Part shown: piece after piece, positions 21,740 through 32,915 of the stretch
Position numbering within the stretch: the first letter of the stretch is position 1
Layout of the letters: each line of letters starts with the position of its first letter
NCBI GenBank assembly: GCA_034769895.1
Contig: CM068370.1
Span: forward strand, 49,299,454 to 49,363,453
Origin: Magicicada septendecula
Lineage: Eukaryota; Arthropoda; Insecta; Hemiptera; Cicadidae
Length of the DNA: 64,000 bases
Direction of reading: 5' to 3'
The notes under the pieces: generated by a model
What the model was told of the DNA's origin: nothing
Database searches by the model: none
The model's input: only the letters and a program-made list of their open reading frames with translations
Program-made: the position numbers and the translations under genes

Positions 21740-22860
21740 ATGAACCGAAAAGTTATTAAAATCTAAATAAAATACAATACTAACCCACATAAACAAAATA
21801 CACAAAAACATAACCTTCACTGCCGAATACGAATACAACAATAGAATAAACTTCCTAGACCTCTCCATCACAAAATTTGAACACAGACACAAATTCAGTA
21901 TGTACATGTACAGAAAAACACACAGTAATACACAACTCCTCCAATCACTCAATACAACACAAACTAGCTGCCTTCAGAACTATGATACATAGACTTAACA
22001 ACATCCTACTAGTTGAAAAAGACTACAAAGACGAACTATAAAATATCTAGCAGAATCCAACGGATACAACAGACAATAGTCAGTAAACTCTTACACAAAA
22101 CACAAAACAAACAACAGACAAAGACAGAAAACAACAAATTCATAACACTAACATACAGCAATAACCACACTGAAAAAATAGCCCACAAATTCAAAAAAGC
22201 AGGATACAGAATCGCATACAAAACTACCAACGAACACACACTATCAAAACACACACAGAAAGCACAAAACAAATTCGATCTACCTGGTGTTTACAAACTA
22301 AATTGCGCAGATTGCAACAAATTCTACATAGGTCAGACAGGACGAAGCTTCAAACAACACACAAACAGGACAGTGAACACACACAAAGGCACTACACTCC
22401 ACTTCCGAATCCACCTTTGCAAACCACCTCATTGAAACAAACCACACGTACAAAAACATCGAAAATAACATGGATATTCTACACGTACACACAAAATGCC
22501 GAAAACTAGACACTCTAGAACAAATGGAAATATACAAACACACAAAAACACATAAAAATGACATACTAAACGAACAGACACAATTCAAATCACATGCATT
22601 ATTCGAACATATCACATCCCACACACACACAACATTGATCCTTCAAAAGCCGACACCGTCGCCAAGAACAAGACGGACAGTGCTCCCAATGGCAGCCTCT
22701 GACGAAGCTTATAAGCGAAAACTGGTTCAGGCCATTAGGTAAAACTTTTACGTTTTTACCCATAACAAACTTTGTGTTCCGAATCGGTAGTGATTTAATT
22801 ATATTTAGTTAATCAACGGACACGTCATGGACAACGAAATCCAAGAATAAAATAGATTTA
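21740..22860 (+). pseudogene. Penelope-like retroelement, 5'-truncated (family A, copy 2)
   Basis: Penelope-like elements encode one protein with reverse transcriptase and a GIY-YIG endonuclease. Blocks here, in different frames: NRINFLDLSI and YRKTHS (RT C-terminus), LAAFRTMIHRLNNILLVEKD (about 21965-22030), SNNHTEKIAHKFKKAGYR, GVYKLNCADCNKFYIGQT (GIY-YIG with inserted CxxC, about 22290-22345), STFANHLIETNHTYKN, and LDTLEQMEIYKHTKTHKN, containing the conserved EIYKH. At least three frameshifts and the loss of most of the RT make it inactive. The 3' region contains a hammerhead and ends near CCAAGAAT at about 22851. Codon use is very A/C-rich. Copies of its 3' end lie at 15105-15617 and 51319-51768. 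Confidence 0.85.
22691..22739 (+). ncRNA. hammerhead ribozyme (PLE family A, copy 2)
   Basis: Helix I strand GCCT (22695-22698), core CTGACGA (22699-22705), one unpaired A, helix II GCTT-AT-AAGC (22707-22716), core GAA, helix III AACTGGTT (22720-22727, with one U-G pair), cleavage C (22728), then AGGC, pairing with GCCT. CCAATGGC and GCCATTAGG may extend helix I around an internal loop. All core bases are present. It overlaps the 3' end of the protein-coding region. Confidence 0.7.
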
Positions 22861-23279
22861 CCTAGTTTTATCTAATCCTCTTGATTGGTATTGTGTCACG
22901 CGGACATAGGAAGAGAAAGAGAATTTTTACAAACTAGTTTTTGGCATGAAAGAACCGCTTAAAACTGCCGGTATCTAGAAACGGATCAATTGTTTGCTTC
23001 CGTGAACACTGTTGTTGGGCGTTTCTAAGCTGATCACTTATTTTATGTGTATAATTGTTTCAAGCCAAAAACTGACCAATAACGGTATTCATAGATATGC
23101 GTCGCGCTTTTGGAATACTTGAAGTTACCGTAGAATGCTTTGAACTAAATGGACATACAGAACAACCGACAATGCAGTATCAGTAAGACTAAATACACAG
23201 ATAGGTATTATTAACGCAGTCAAACATACAAAGGCTCTTATTTTACAGAGTTTAATCAGGCACAAGGTATGTGGTAGAG
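22861..23279. other. no gene seen
   Basis: No feature recognised. Confidence 0.4.
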
Positions 23280-23733
23280 CTGTGGAGTAGGCCTATCTAG
23301 ACTGGGGGCTGGGGCCCAGTAGGCCTATCTAGGCCTAACTGGGGTCTGTCCGGGGTCGGGTCTGCTTCAGACAAAAGAAAAAACAATTTAAGACTGATCA
23401 ACGCTACTATCTTTAAAGAGGCTGAAAACGTGTGATAACATCCTAAAATCAATCCCATTAAAGTAAACGGTAATAACAATAAAAATACGCCTTATTGAAA
23501 CATTGTTAAAAGATACTTATTGACTGATTTGATTTTCACATATTTCAAGCGTATACCCTATTGCTGTATAGTAAACCTGTTTGTATATTTAAAAAAGAGC
23601 CACTAGCTACTGTATCAGCGTACACAGCTAAAAAAAATCCTAAAAATTAAGAGATAAACAAATTCGTCAACTTTTTGACCCATTGGGGAGAGGCCCGGTC
23701 CAATTCGTCCCCCCTCCCGTAAATACGCCCCTG
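23280..23733 (-). mobile_element. non-autonomous hAT-type element (MITE family H1, copy 5)
   Basis: The left end CTGTGGAGTAGGCCTATCTA is disturbed by a short local duplication. The right end is CCCGTAAATACGCCCCTG. Flanks TGGTAGAG (23272-23279) and TGGTGAAG (23734-23741) agree at 6 of 8 positions. Interior blocks match the copies at 6372 and 55312. Confidence 0.7.
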
Positions 23734-24437
23734 TGGTGAAGCTGCAACTATGCTGAAGGTTAAATTTAGCCAAGGAAGAAAAATAAGGGGAAAAACTAAT
23801 TTGAACGAGGAAGATTACGGATTGTACGTGCAATGTCAGTGTAATTTTAATGCGCAGAGCAAAGAACTGACAGTAGTTTACCACAATAGGCGTCAGTTCC
23901 CTTTAAATGGCTTTAGGATTTACAGAAATGGGCCTAAAGGGTGGATGCGATTACATGCTGTTCAATAAAGAGATAAGCAGTAGTCTCTCCACACCAACTC
24001 CACTGTCACCTATAAGGCGGTAGGCCCTGTTATATCGAGCAACCCATTTCAAGGTTGTGGTAACCAACTCCATCGACGAAATGGGTCGGCAACCAGAATA
24101 GAGAAGAAGATTCTGCCAGGGCAGTCCGGGGATAACCTGGATCCTGGCAGGATGGTTTACACCGGCAGCAGGGTGTGCATCTAGTGTGGAGGCGGAGGAA
24201 CCTCTAGTAGGTCAATGGCTGCACACATGAGCTGAGTTAGTTAGCCTACTGCGACCGGGCAGAAAGCGCTCGTCAGCCAAGGTGAAAGCATCTCTCTAGA
24301 GGAAGAACAGCCCAAAATCAAAGTTCCTGGTCCTCCAGGTTGGGGTTGGGCTACAGTCTAACAACCTGCTCCTGGAAAAATGTATGTTAAGAAAACTCTT
24401 GATGAGCCTCGGAAAGGATGGATAAAACGACAACGTG
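23734..24437. other. unrecognised segment, possibly part of a repeat
   Basis: From about 23985 the sequence is more GC-rich than its surroundings (for example AGTCCGGGGATAACCTGGAT near 24122). It runs straight into the ATC array at 24438. It may be the terminal part of another element whose tail shares the array. A 72-codon open frame at 23750-23968 is unrecognised. Confidence 0.3.
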
Positions 24438-24479
<42 letters not shown>

Positions 24480-24740
24480 TTCAAGGATTAAACCAAGGAT
24501 GGCTTTTCCGGTCTCAAATAGGCAAAGATTAAAGCTGGTTACTACAGCGCTTCCTCGAAGGTCCCACACCTCTCCGTCCTCTCGGCTTATAGTTTCAGAG
24601 TTGTTTGGGGATGTGGCAGTCATCCATTCGGCAAAGATGTTCCCACCAATTAAGCAGATACTGGGCGATCCTGTCGAGTATACTCATAATATTCAGTTCC
24701 TGCCGTGCATATGCGTTTCTTCTATGGCAGATATATTGTA
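24438..24740 (-). pseudogene. non-LTR retrotransposon 3' end (family F3, copy 1)
   Basis: An ATC array (24438-24479) is the minus-strand (GAT)n tail. Upstream on the minus strand are a basic terminal region and ARQELNIMSILDRIAQYLLN with HLCRMDDCHIPKQL. These match the copies at 36776 and 61150. It is cut off at about 24740 by the element on the other strand. Confidence 0.75.
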
Positions 24741-25036
24741 ACTTTACCGAACCAACTGTACAAGTGTACGTAAAACCGAGGAGGCTGCAATGGGCTGGCC
24801 ATGTCGTAAGAATGGGTGACAAACGAACGCCTAAAAGAGTTCTTATGGATAGCAAAAGACCAAAAGGAAGAGATGGGAAGATGCTGTCGCTATGGATGCA
24901 AGAGAGATGTTGAGGGTGCGAGGATGGAAGTCCTTTGCCACTGATAGAGAGCGGTGGAGGGTCAGGATAGAGGAGGGTAAGGCTCCACTTCAAGCTGTAG
25001 CGCCGGAGGAGGAGGAGGAGGAGGAGGAGGAGGATT
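24741..25036 (+). pseudogene. non-LTR retrotransposon 3' end with (GGA)n tail (family F4)
   Basis: The plus-strand peptide contains RRLQWAGHVVRMGDKRTPKR, then DAREMLRVRGWKSFATDRER and WRVRIEEGKAPL. The RLQW-GHV-RM and W---A-DR--WR-- motifs are the C-terminus of an endonuclease-reverse transcriptase element. A frameshift lies between the halves near 24880. The GAG/GGA run at 25005-25033 is its tail. It abuts the F3 copy in opposite orientation. Confidence 0.7.
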
Positions 25037-25503
25037 TAAACGAAATAAAAATAATTTACTACTACGACTTATGTTCAGGGTTGTTGTATGTAATTAATTG
25101 GTACGGGAAAAGAGACACGTAGGTAGGGCATGACAGTATTGAGGAAAAGCATGAGGCCGGAAGTAGAAAACACGATGGAACTGATAATAAAACTAAAATT
25201 GTACACCTCTTGCTTAGGCAACTGTCCAAGACGTTTATAAAATGTGCTTGAAATAATATTTACAAACATCCGTTTTGAAAACGGTTAAAGTGAACGGTCA
25301 GACTAACAAACAGTGCTGGTGGGTGGGAAAACACGATGAACTGATAACTTTTATAACGTGATTAATCGAAATCTAAAAAAGGTTCGAATCGTCAGTAATC
25401 CGGAGACAAGTACAAATAGATTCTTTAAAGACAAACCCCACTGAAATTTATCATCGCATTCAATTTTAAAGTGTAATAATAGTTTACTATACAACAACGT
25501 ACT
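25037..25503. other. no gene seen
   Basis: No feature recognised. Confidence 0.4.
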
Positions 25504-26113
25504 TGTGACTGCAGATACTACTAAATGTTACGTATTGCGGAGAAAGTGCTGCACCATTACAAAACACTCTACGTGGTTGTCGGCTGTTCCAGTGGAATCC
25601 GGCTGTAATGTGTGCGCGCGTACATATTGCTGCTACTTTGAGATGAAGGACAATTACGTGACACTTGTCACGCGGCCGCGGAGACTGATCAGATTTCACC
25701 AGTCCGCGCGCGCTGTGTGCAAGGTCGCAGTCAGTTACGTTCTGATGTTTTCTAGTAGCGTTCTTGACTCGTAGTATGGAATATTCTGGTTCTTAGCGGG
25801 GTATAAATACAAGTACTCAGCGACGCACAGTTTCAGTTTGAGTTACGATTGATTCGAGTGCCGTTCGTAGTATTGCGATGAAGTGTTACGTGTTTTTATA
25901 ATTGTGAGGGACAATTGTAATACAATCGTGTTTTATATTAGTTGACGTTTTTATTGCGTGTGGACAATTTTTATTTGATTTGTTGTAAGAGACTATCTTG
26001 TTGATTATAAACTGTTTAATTGTGATAATTGAAGCTAGTGATTAGTGACTTCATTGGTGTCTTGTAATTTGTTTTCCACTGTACCGTACGACGATCACTA
26101 GACCGTAGTAACA
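25504..26113 (+). mobile_element. LTR-like repeat with TATA box (family L1, copy 2)
   Basis: Starts TGTGACTGCAG and ends GACCGTAGTAACA. It is collinear with the reverse complement of 39776-40306, sharing for example CATATTGCTGCT and GGTATAAATACAAGTACTCA. The TG...CA ends, the internal promoter and roughly equal upstream and downstream parts suggest a solo LTR. No internal retroviral-type genes are attached. Clear 4-5 bp duplications are not visible, so another element class is possible. Confidence 0.55.
25802..25838 (+). promoter_or_regulatory. TATA box and initiator in LTR-like repeat
   Basis: TATAAATA at 25802-25809 is followed by TTCAGTTTG at 25832-25840. The A of TCAGTT lies 33 bp after the first T of the TATA box, a fitting spacing for an insect TATA-Inr core promoter. 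TATAAATA is conserved at the same place in the copy at 39776, and TATATAAG in the copy at 38616. Confidence 0.6.
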
Positions 26114-26118
26114 ATATA

Positions 26119-27027
26119 CTAGGTTGATCAAATATAAACGAGACCTTTTGAGAAACTTTTTATTGGATTAATATATGTGAAAACAAATACAAACCAATTT
26201 TTCTACATAGCTTCCACTATTGTCTACACATTTTTTTCATCGCACTGGCAGTTTTTTATTCCTTCTTCATAAAAACTTGTTTGACGTGTTAGTAGCCAAA
26301 CGCGCACGAAGTCTTGCACCTCTTTTTCGCTGGAAAATTTTTTCCCTCCCAAGTCTTTTTTGAGGGGTCCAAACAAATGATAGTTACATGGCAACAAGTC
26401 TGGACTGTAGGGGGGATGATCCAAAGCTGTCCAGTTCAGTTCTTCCAATTTTGTGTGCGTAGCAGCAGCAGTGTGGGGCCTGGCGTTATCGTGAAGAATC
26501 AAGACGCTGCGGATCGTAATCTTGCGCCTTTTGGACCTATAGGCCTCTCTAACCTTACCCAAGAGTTCAGAGTAGTATGCAGCATTTATTGTTCTTTGTT
26601 GACGTAGAAAATTTAGCATCCCAAAAGACGGTCATGAGAACCTTGCCAGCAGACAAACGTGTTTTCGCCTTCACTGGAGTTGCTTCACCTTTTGCACGCC
26701 ACTCCATACTCGACCTCTTGGTTTCAGGAGTATAGTGGAGCCTTCGAACGTGTATCATTCCCGAACTGTGCACGCAATCTGCACAAAATTTGAGCTGGTT
26801 TAACACCTTCACAGACTAAAAACTTAATTATTACATGGTGCGTAACGGACACATGCACCTCCTGTTCACGTATTGTGACAACAATGAAACAAACGACTTT
26901 TCAAACAACCGTATAGCGCTGCGCACGTCTAGGCACTGCTACCAGCGCTTACTGTTGCCAACATCAATGAGCGTTAAAATATCTCGTGCCAATTTCAAGA
27001 GTCTCGTGTATATTTGATCGACCCTCG
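26119..27027 (-). mobile_element. mariner element, internally deleted
   Basis: Terminal inverted repeats: GATCAAATATAAACGAGAC near 26125-26144 and its partner GTCTCGTGTATATTTGATC at 27001-27019. TA dinucleotides flank both ends (26117-26118 and 27028-27029). At 909 bp it is shorter than the roughly 1.3 kb of full mariners; the part encoding the DNA-binding N-terminus is missing. It begins 5 bp after the end of the LTR-like repeat. Confidence 0.85.
26224..26812 (-). pseudogene. mariner transposase, catalytic part
   Basis: Mariner transposases move DNA by cut-and-paste at TA sites using a D, D, D(34) triad. On the minus strand one frame gives TPETKRSSMEWRAKGE and VLMTVFWDAKF (first Asp). A second frame (26224-26619) gives HDNARPHTAA (second Asp) and HPPYSPDLLPCNYHLFGPLK. 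In active mariners the last block reads CDYHLF or SDYHLF. Here AAC encodes Asn where the third catalytic Asp belongs. With the frameshift near 26600 and the missing helix-turn-helix N-terminus, the protein is inactive. Confidence 0.85.
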
Positions 27028-27282
27028 TACATAACAATACAGCATAACTTTTTTTTACTGTACTTAAAAATACTACATCTATTCAAATAGTCTAATTTAA
27101 AATTGGAAACAAACCAATATTAGATGAAAATATTCCTATTATTATATGTTATATATCATATATTATCCTATTGTTATATGTGAATTATATGCTATGACTT
27201 TAAATTAAATGTTTAACTTAATGGCTTTCTTTTGAAAAATATCAATGATAACATGTAAGTGTAACTTTATATTTGTTGATGT

Positions 27283-27476
27283 TAAGTGTAAAACTGACAT
27301 AAGATGAGTGTTTATATAATGACGGTAATGAAGCGTCTATAGTAACTAGTATGCTCCGCGAGCTGCAGAACTCACTCACTATTTTGAACCCAGTACATTT
27401 ATGATTGGATAAATTTTGATATTAGATTATTTTTCAGTTATCAGAAAAATGCGGAGATACGTATTGTAATATAACT
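27283..27476 (+). repeat. dispersed repeat R1d, first part
   Basis: Starts AAGTGTAAAACTGACATAAG and contains GCAGAACTCACTCACTATTTT. It matches 44933-45120, where it runs directly into the second part found here at 32372. No coding sequence. Confidence 0.7.
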
Positions 27477-27529
27477 TATTTATTAAAAATTATAATTAAA
27501 TTTATAAAGCGTTGCTTGTTCTGGTATTC

Positions 27530-27562
27530 TGCGGTAATCGAGCCCCACAAGTTGGACTCGCC
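27530..27562 (-). promoter_or_regulatory. possible tRNA primer-binding-site-like sequence
   Basis: On the minus strand TGGCGAGTCCAACTTGTGGG, followed by GCTCG, resembles the complement of a eukaryotic tRNA-Lys 3' end (TGGCGCCCAACGTGGGGCTC), with a few mismatches. Upstream on that strand is TTACA, then AAAT, as if an LTR ended in CA there. No second LTR or gag-pol was found, so this is only suggestive. Confidence 0.3.
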
Positions 27563-30559
27563 AATTTTGTAATAATACGATACATATTAAATATAAAAAT
27601 AAGTAAATAGTTGATGTATGAGAATTGTACTCTCACTATTGTGTGTAGTAAGGTAGCTAATGTCTTCTAATCTTCGTTCGGCTCTCACTACTGGTCTTCA
27701 CTTTTGTAATATATAATGGTAATTGTAATGGTGTTTTGGTATAATATTACCCAGAATAATTTTTATGGTGCGTATGTGTAGTAGTGACGTTCCGCTCTGG
27801 GAGACGTCGATTTGGTAATGTTCCTGGATAATGTTATCAAATATTCTAGGTGTATGTTGCTGTTGCAGCAATTTGAAAGGTGATATAAATTTAAAATTTA
27901 TATTTATACAAAAAAAAAAATAAATTCTGAAAAAATTGTTTTCGATGTGTTTATATTCTTAAAATTTAGAAATAAATTGAGATTGTTGATTGTAATTATA
28001 AATAGGATGGTATGGTGTGTATTCTAGTAATAATCTTCCCTTCTGTAAATTTATTAAAAAGACAATCCAGTTAACTTCAAATTAGGCGCGAACGGCTCTC
28101 TTCTTCTTACTCTTGAAATGTAGTAGTTCGCATATACTGCCTTTAAAGGTTGTCGAGTTTTCTTTATTAATTAATGGTTATGTCCTTTTATTAGAGAAAT
28201 CAAATTCAATTTACTAGATAACAAACGTTTATTCAACAAAATAAGGAATTTTCTCAATTGAAAACAATGTTACTATGCCGTATCGACTCGCTCAGGGCCG
28301 GTCGATCTATGAATTTTATATTGGTATTACAAAAATAGGTTCTTTGAACGGTTAATTATATAAAAAGCCAGAGAAGGTCAGGGTCAGAAAGTATAACACT
28401 TACAATTCTAAAAATGTATTAAAATTAAACAATATAATGATAATTATTAATAATAAAAGTTTATATATAATTTTGTTCAAACCAGAAAGCAGACGAGTCG
28501 TCTCTAATTGAGGTGACGGAACTGGATCAGAATGGCCGCCTGACGCATGCGCGTTGAGAGCTTCTAATGTAAACAACGTACTTGTTGAGATAATATGTCC
28601 CTTCTGCGGTTAAATCTTCTTCGCAATCGTATATTATCTTCTGGTGTATAGTTTAATGTCACTGTAGTAAGATGGACTAATTCACTTGGTGTTAAAATGT
28701 TGTTAATTAAGTATATCAATTGGTGTTTATGTGTGTCCGTTTAACCTCGAATATTCACTTGGTATTTGGTGTGATTCCAGTGTTATTTCATTTAAATAGT
28801 TATATATGGTTTTGTTTATTAGTGTTATGTAGTTCGTATGGCAACTTCACCACTGTGAATAGAATGATTCATTCTGTGAATGATTAGAATAGTTCAAAAT
28901 TTAATTTTTACACAAAACTGATTCCGAACTCTTGTTATACGTAACCGCCATTAAGGTTGGTTTTATCAAATATTCATGTCAAGTGCTCTCTTCAATGTAT
29001 AATAATGAACTGTCTGTATTTCCTTCATCTCATGAAAATCTTAGCCTATATAATATAGTTCAGACATTGTTTAAAATTGCCATAACTTCCGATACACTTT
29101 AAAAATGTACATTATGTTCATAAAATAAATTCGTTATTAGTTAACTGTTTGCAATATAAAATACATATTCGTTTTCACTATTCTATTCTACTTATTTTGA
29201 TAGTAATTAAGTTAGTATTACAAAGTTTTATCAGAAAATCATATTTCTTATATTTTTTGGGAAGGTCGGCCTAAATTTATACTTCCTGTCTTCTAAGTAA
29301 ATAATAGCCATTTTACCTAATATAATTATTATTCCATAAAATCTGAAATTGTTATAATTGTCAATTCTCACTTATTTTATGGCAATTTAGTATATTAATG
29401 ATGGTTTTTTCATACAATTCAGTTGTATATGACTCCCCTTATGATAACGTTAGTGAATCTATTTCAGTTTCAAATGGTATTTCATTATACAAATAAATAA
29501 TTTTACTCATAGAATGACCATATCTTTAGAAAGCCTTATTTACATAGTATTTAATATGTTGGGTGTATCTTGCCTAAATATTGTCAGTTTGACTGGTTTA
29601 TAAGATTAGGTTTATTAATTATTCTGCATTTTAACTTTATTATATTGCCTAGATTTGAATTGTGGCTATTTGCAGAATGTTTTACTAATGTAATTATTTT
29701 ATTTCCTTCTCTGACTTCTGACTCTGATATATTTGATTAAAAATTAGTTCTCTGATCTGGCATAACAGTAATTATAGATTATACAATTAAAATATAACAC
29801 CCAGATATATAAAACTGGTGTTCTTAATAACAATGTTTTGGTATATCACCTAATAACATAATAAAAAGTATTTCTACAACATTGGAATGATATCTAATTT
29901 TAGATAATGCATTCCTAAATTAACATGAACAATAAAATAACAATTATAATACTAATATTTCTTATGACTAACCCTTACTTATCTAAATGCTATATTTAAT
30001 TGGAACCCAACATTTGGATCCATATATAATTGTTAATACCTTCTACAACTTCATCATAAACAGTTAGTTCTGTAATTCCCCATTTTATAAGATTTATGCC
30101 CCCTCTTAAAGTATAACCCTGGATATCTAAGTTATATTCCATTCTATGGAATGTTCATACAGTTTTAGTAGCTTTTTATTAGTAAAATTACTACTTCATT
30201 ATCAAAGTAGACACCGTTCACAAAACTTAAAGTTTGTTACTTTGTACTGCTACTCATGCACCTTTCTTAAAGTTTATTAGTTATAATTTGATCACTTACA
30301 CTTTTCCATGGTGAATTATTACTATATTTACTAGTCTTTTTCTAGTTTTTAATATGAAATATTCAACCATGGGGGAACTGTGAAGATTTGTTCATACACA
30401 TTACACAATAACGTTTTGAATGCACTAATATTTACTACTGCTAACACTTTTAGTTTTTTGTCAGTTTTACAGTGATATGGTTTTTTAATGTGTTATACTT
30501 TCTTTTTTGGGCATTTATTGGTTTTGGGGTTTTTGGGGTTCTTTCCCTATGGGGTTTTT

Positions 30560-32090
30560 GTTTTATATGGGTCGTCTCACTTCCTTCTTCTTTCTTCAGT
30601 AGCTTTGATTGTTCTTCTTTCTTCTGTCTTCAGTAGTTTTGATTGTTCTTCTTTCTTCCTTCTTCTGTAGTAGTAGTTTTAATTAGTCTTCTTTCTTCTC
30701 TAGTTTTAATTATTCTTCTTTTTTCTGTCTTCAGTAGCTTTGATTGTTCTTCTTTCTTCCTTCTTCTGTAGTAGTGGTTTTAATAAGTTCTTCTTTCTTC
30801 TGTCTTCAGTAGCTTTGATTGTTCTTCTTTCTTCTGTCTTCAGTAGTTTTGATTGTTCTTCTTTCTTCCTTCTTCTGTAGTAGTAGTTTTAATTAGTCTT
30901 CTTTCTTCTCTAGTTTTAATTAGTCTTCTTTCTTCAGTAGCTTTGATTGTTCTTCTTTCTTCTGTCTTCAGTAGATTTGGTTTTAATTATTCTTCTTTCT
31001 TCTGTCTTCAGTAGCAGTAGTTTTAATTAGTCTTCTTTCTTCAGTAGCTTTGATTGTTCTTCTTTCTTCTGTCTTCAGTAGTTTTGATTGTTCTTCTTTC
31101 TTCCTTCTTCTGTAGTAGTAGTTTTAATTAGTCTTCTTTCTTCTCTAGTTTTAATTATTCTTCTTTCTTCTGTCTTCAGTAGTTTTGATTGTTCTTCTTT
31201 CTTCCTTCTTCTGTAGTAGTAGTTTTAATTAGTCTTCTTTCTTCTCTAGTTTTAATTATTCTTCTTTCTTCTGTCTTCAGTAGCTTTGATTGTTCTTCTT
31301 TCTTCCTTCTTCTGTAGTAGTGGTTTTAATAAGTTCTTCTTTCTTCTGTCTTCAGTAGCTTTGATTGTTCTTCTTTCTTCATTGTTCATTAGTAGTAGAT
31401 TTGGTTGTTCTTCTTTCTTCTCTAGTTTTAATTATTCTTCTCTCTTCTTTCTTCAGTAGCTTTGATTGTTCTTCTTTCTTCTTTCTTCAGTATTGGTAGT
31501 CTTAATTAGTCTTCTTTCTTCTTTCTTCTGTAGTAATAGTTTTAATTAGTCTTCCTTCTTCTTTCTTCAGTAGATTTAGTTAGTCTTCTCTCTTCTTTAG
31601 TTTTAATTAGTCTTCTTTCTTCCTTCTTCAGTAGCTTTGATTATTCTTCTTTCTTCTTTCTTCAGTAGTAGTAGTTTTAATTAGTTCTTCTTTCTTCTCT
31701 AGTTTTAATTATTCTTCTTTCTTCTTTCTTCTGTCTTCTGTATCCTTGATTGTTCTTCTTTCTTCATTCTTCAGTAGTAGTAGTTTTAATTAGTTCTTCT
31801 TTCTTCTCTAGTTTTAATTATTCTTCTTTCTTCTTTCTTTAGTAGTGGTAGTTTTTGTTATTCTTCTTTCTTCTCTAGTTTTAATTATTCTTCCTTCTTC
31901 TTTCTTCAGTAGATTTAGTTTGTTCTTCTTTCTTCTTTGAGTTTTAATTAGTTTTGTTTCTTCTGTCTTCAGTAGCTTTGATTGTTCTTCTTTCTTCCTT
32001 GTTCAGTAGTAGTAGATTTGGTTGTTCTTCTTTCTTCTCTAGTTTTAATTATTCTTCCTTCTTCTGTCTTCTGTATCTTTGTTTTTTCTG
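30560..32090. repeat. polypyrimidine tandem array, complex unit of about 34 bp
   Basis: Built from repeats such as TTGATTGTTCTTCTTTCTTC and TTTTAATTAGTCTTCTTTCT, joined by CAGTAG or GTAGTAG linkers. Monomers of about 34 bp group into larger blocks of about 140 bp that recur. The plus strand is strongly T/C-rich with regular breaks. Short open frames inside it are chance. Confidence 0.9.
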
Positions 32091-32371
32091 GTCTGGTTTC
32101 TTTGACGGGGTATATTAATTGCCTGCTTCTATCTTACCTGGGTAATTTTGTTATTATTATTTTTAGTCTTCTGGGTTTTTAAATTTGTATTATTATATTA
32201 TTTGCAGAATTTTTCTTTATTTAACCTTTCTTGTGAATATATTATTAAATAGTGCATTTTAATTGATTCTCATCGGGATATTGCATATATTAGAGCTTTA
32301 TTAATGATCATTGAGTAATGCATTTGTGTGGATTATCTGTCACGCTACAGTATTAATCTACTATTTGATGT

Positions 32372-32915
32372 TGAATAAAGTAACAATTAAATAGCAATGA
32401 TACAATAAACCCTAGAAATTCAAAACAGTAGTATTTGTGTAAAATTCCTTTTAGCCTGATAACCGGCTGAATTTTTACAATTTTTTCAAATTTTGATCCC
32501 ATTTTTATGCTTTGTACTCAAAAAAGTTTGAATTTCAAAAACTGTACATTTTAAATGGACATTTATGTTAAAGTTTTCTTTACTTTTATATCCCATATGA
32601 AATTTTTAATTTTATGTAAGTTTACCCCACTGTTTAGGGTCTGAGGTCTTAAAATTTTGAAATATTTAAAATTTGATACTGCATTCTAATTTAAGTTAAA
32701 ATTCCTTTAATTTGATACCCTACATGGACTTTTGCGATTTTTCAGGTTTTCAACTCCCTTACATTTTTACCCCCCGCTCACTGTTTATTGTGGGATCAAT
32801 ATCATAAACCACAGGATTATGAGAGTAAACGTATGGGCACGCATGCCAAATTTTACGGAAATCAGTTGATGCGTTAAAAGTTATCGTGAGACATATATTT
32901 ATTGATGAGAATTAA
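32372..32915 (+). repeat. dispersed repeat R1d, second part
   Basis: From AAAGTAACAATTAAATAGCA to GTTAAAAGTTATCGTGAGAC it is collinear with 45135-45690, including GATCCCATTTTTA. The 3' end alone also occurs near 50950-51000. Confidence 0.75.

Larger units (their letters stand above)
27477..32371. other. 4.9-kb ORF-poor insert, AT-rich
   Basis: Lies between the two parts of repeat R1d. It holds a tRNA-3'-end-like segment (27530-27562), a TATA-like TTATATAAAAAGCC near 28350 and a polypyrimidine array (30560-32090). No protein-coding sequence was recognised in about 3 kb before the array. It may be a non-autonomous LTR-type element or simply a long AT-rich insertion. Confidence 0.4.

Noticed and set aside
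23750-23968. 72-codon frame directly after a MITE
   Set aside because: No motif, no upstream promoter and no homologous copy in the window.
24296-24623. Poly-Met, poly-Asp and poly-Glu frames
   Set aside because: They are translations of ATC/GAT and GGA arrays at retroelement tails.
25370-25400. tRNA B box (GGTTCGAATC)
   Set aside because: No A box or cloverleaf at the right distance.
27530-27562. Functional tRNA-Lys gene
   Set aside because: Only the 3' end resembles a tRNA; no acceptor, D or anticodon arms can be folded upstream.
30488-32182. Small hydrophobic frames in the polypyrimidine array
   Set aside because: They follow from the T/C-rich composition and shift with each repeat.
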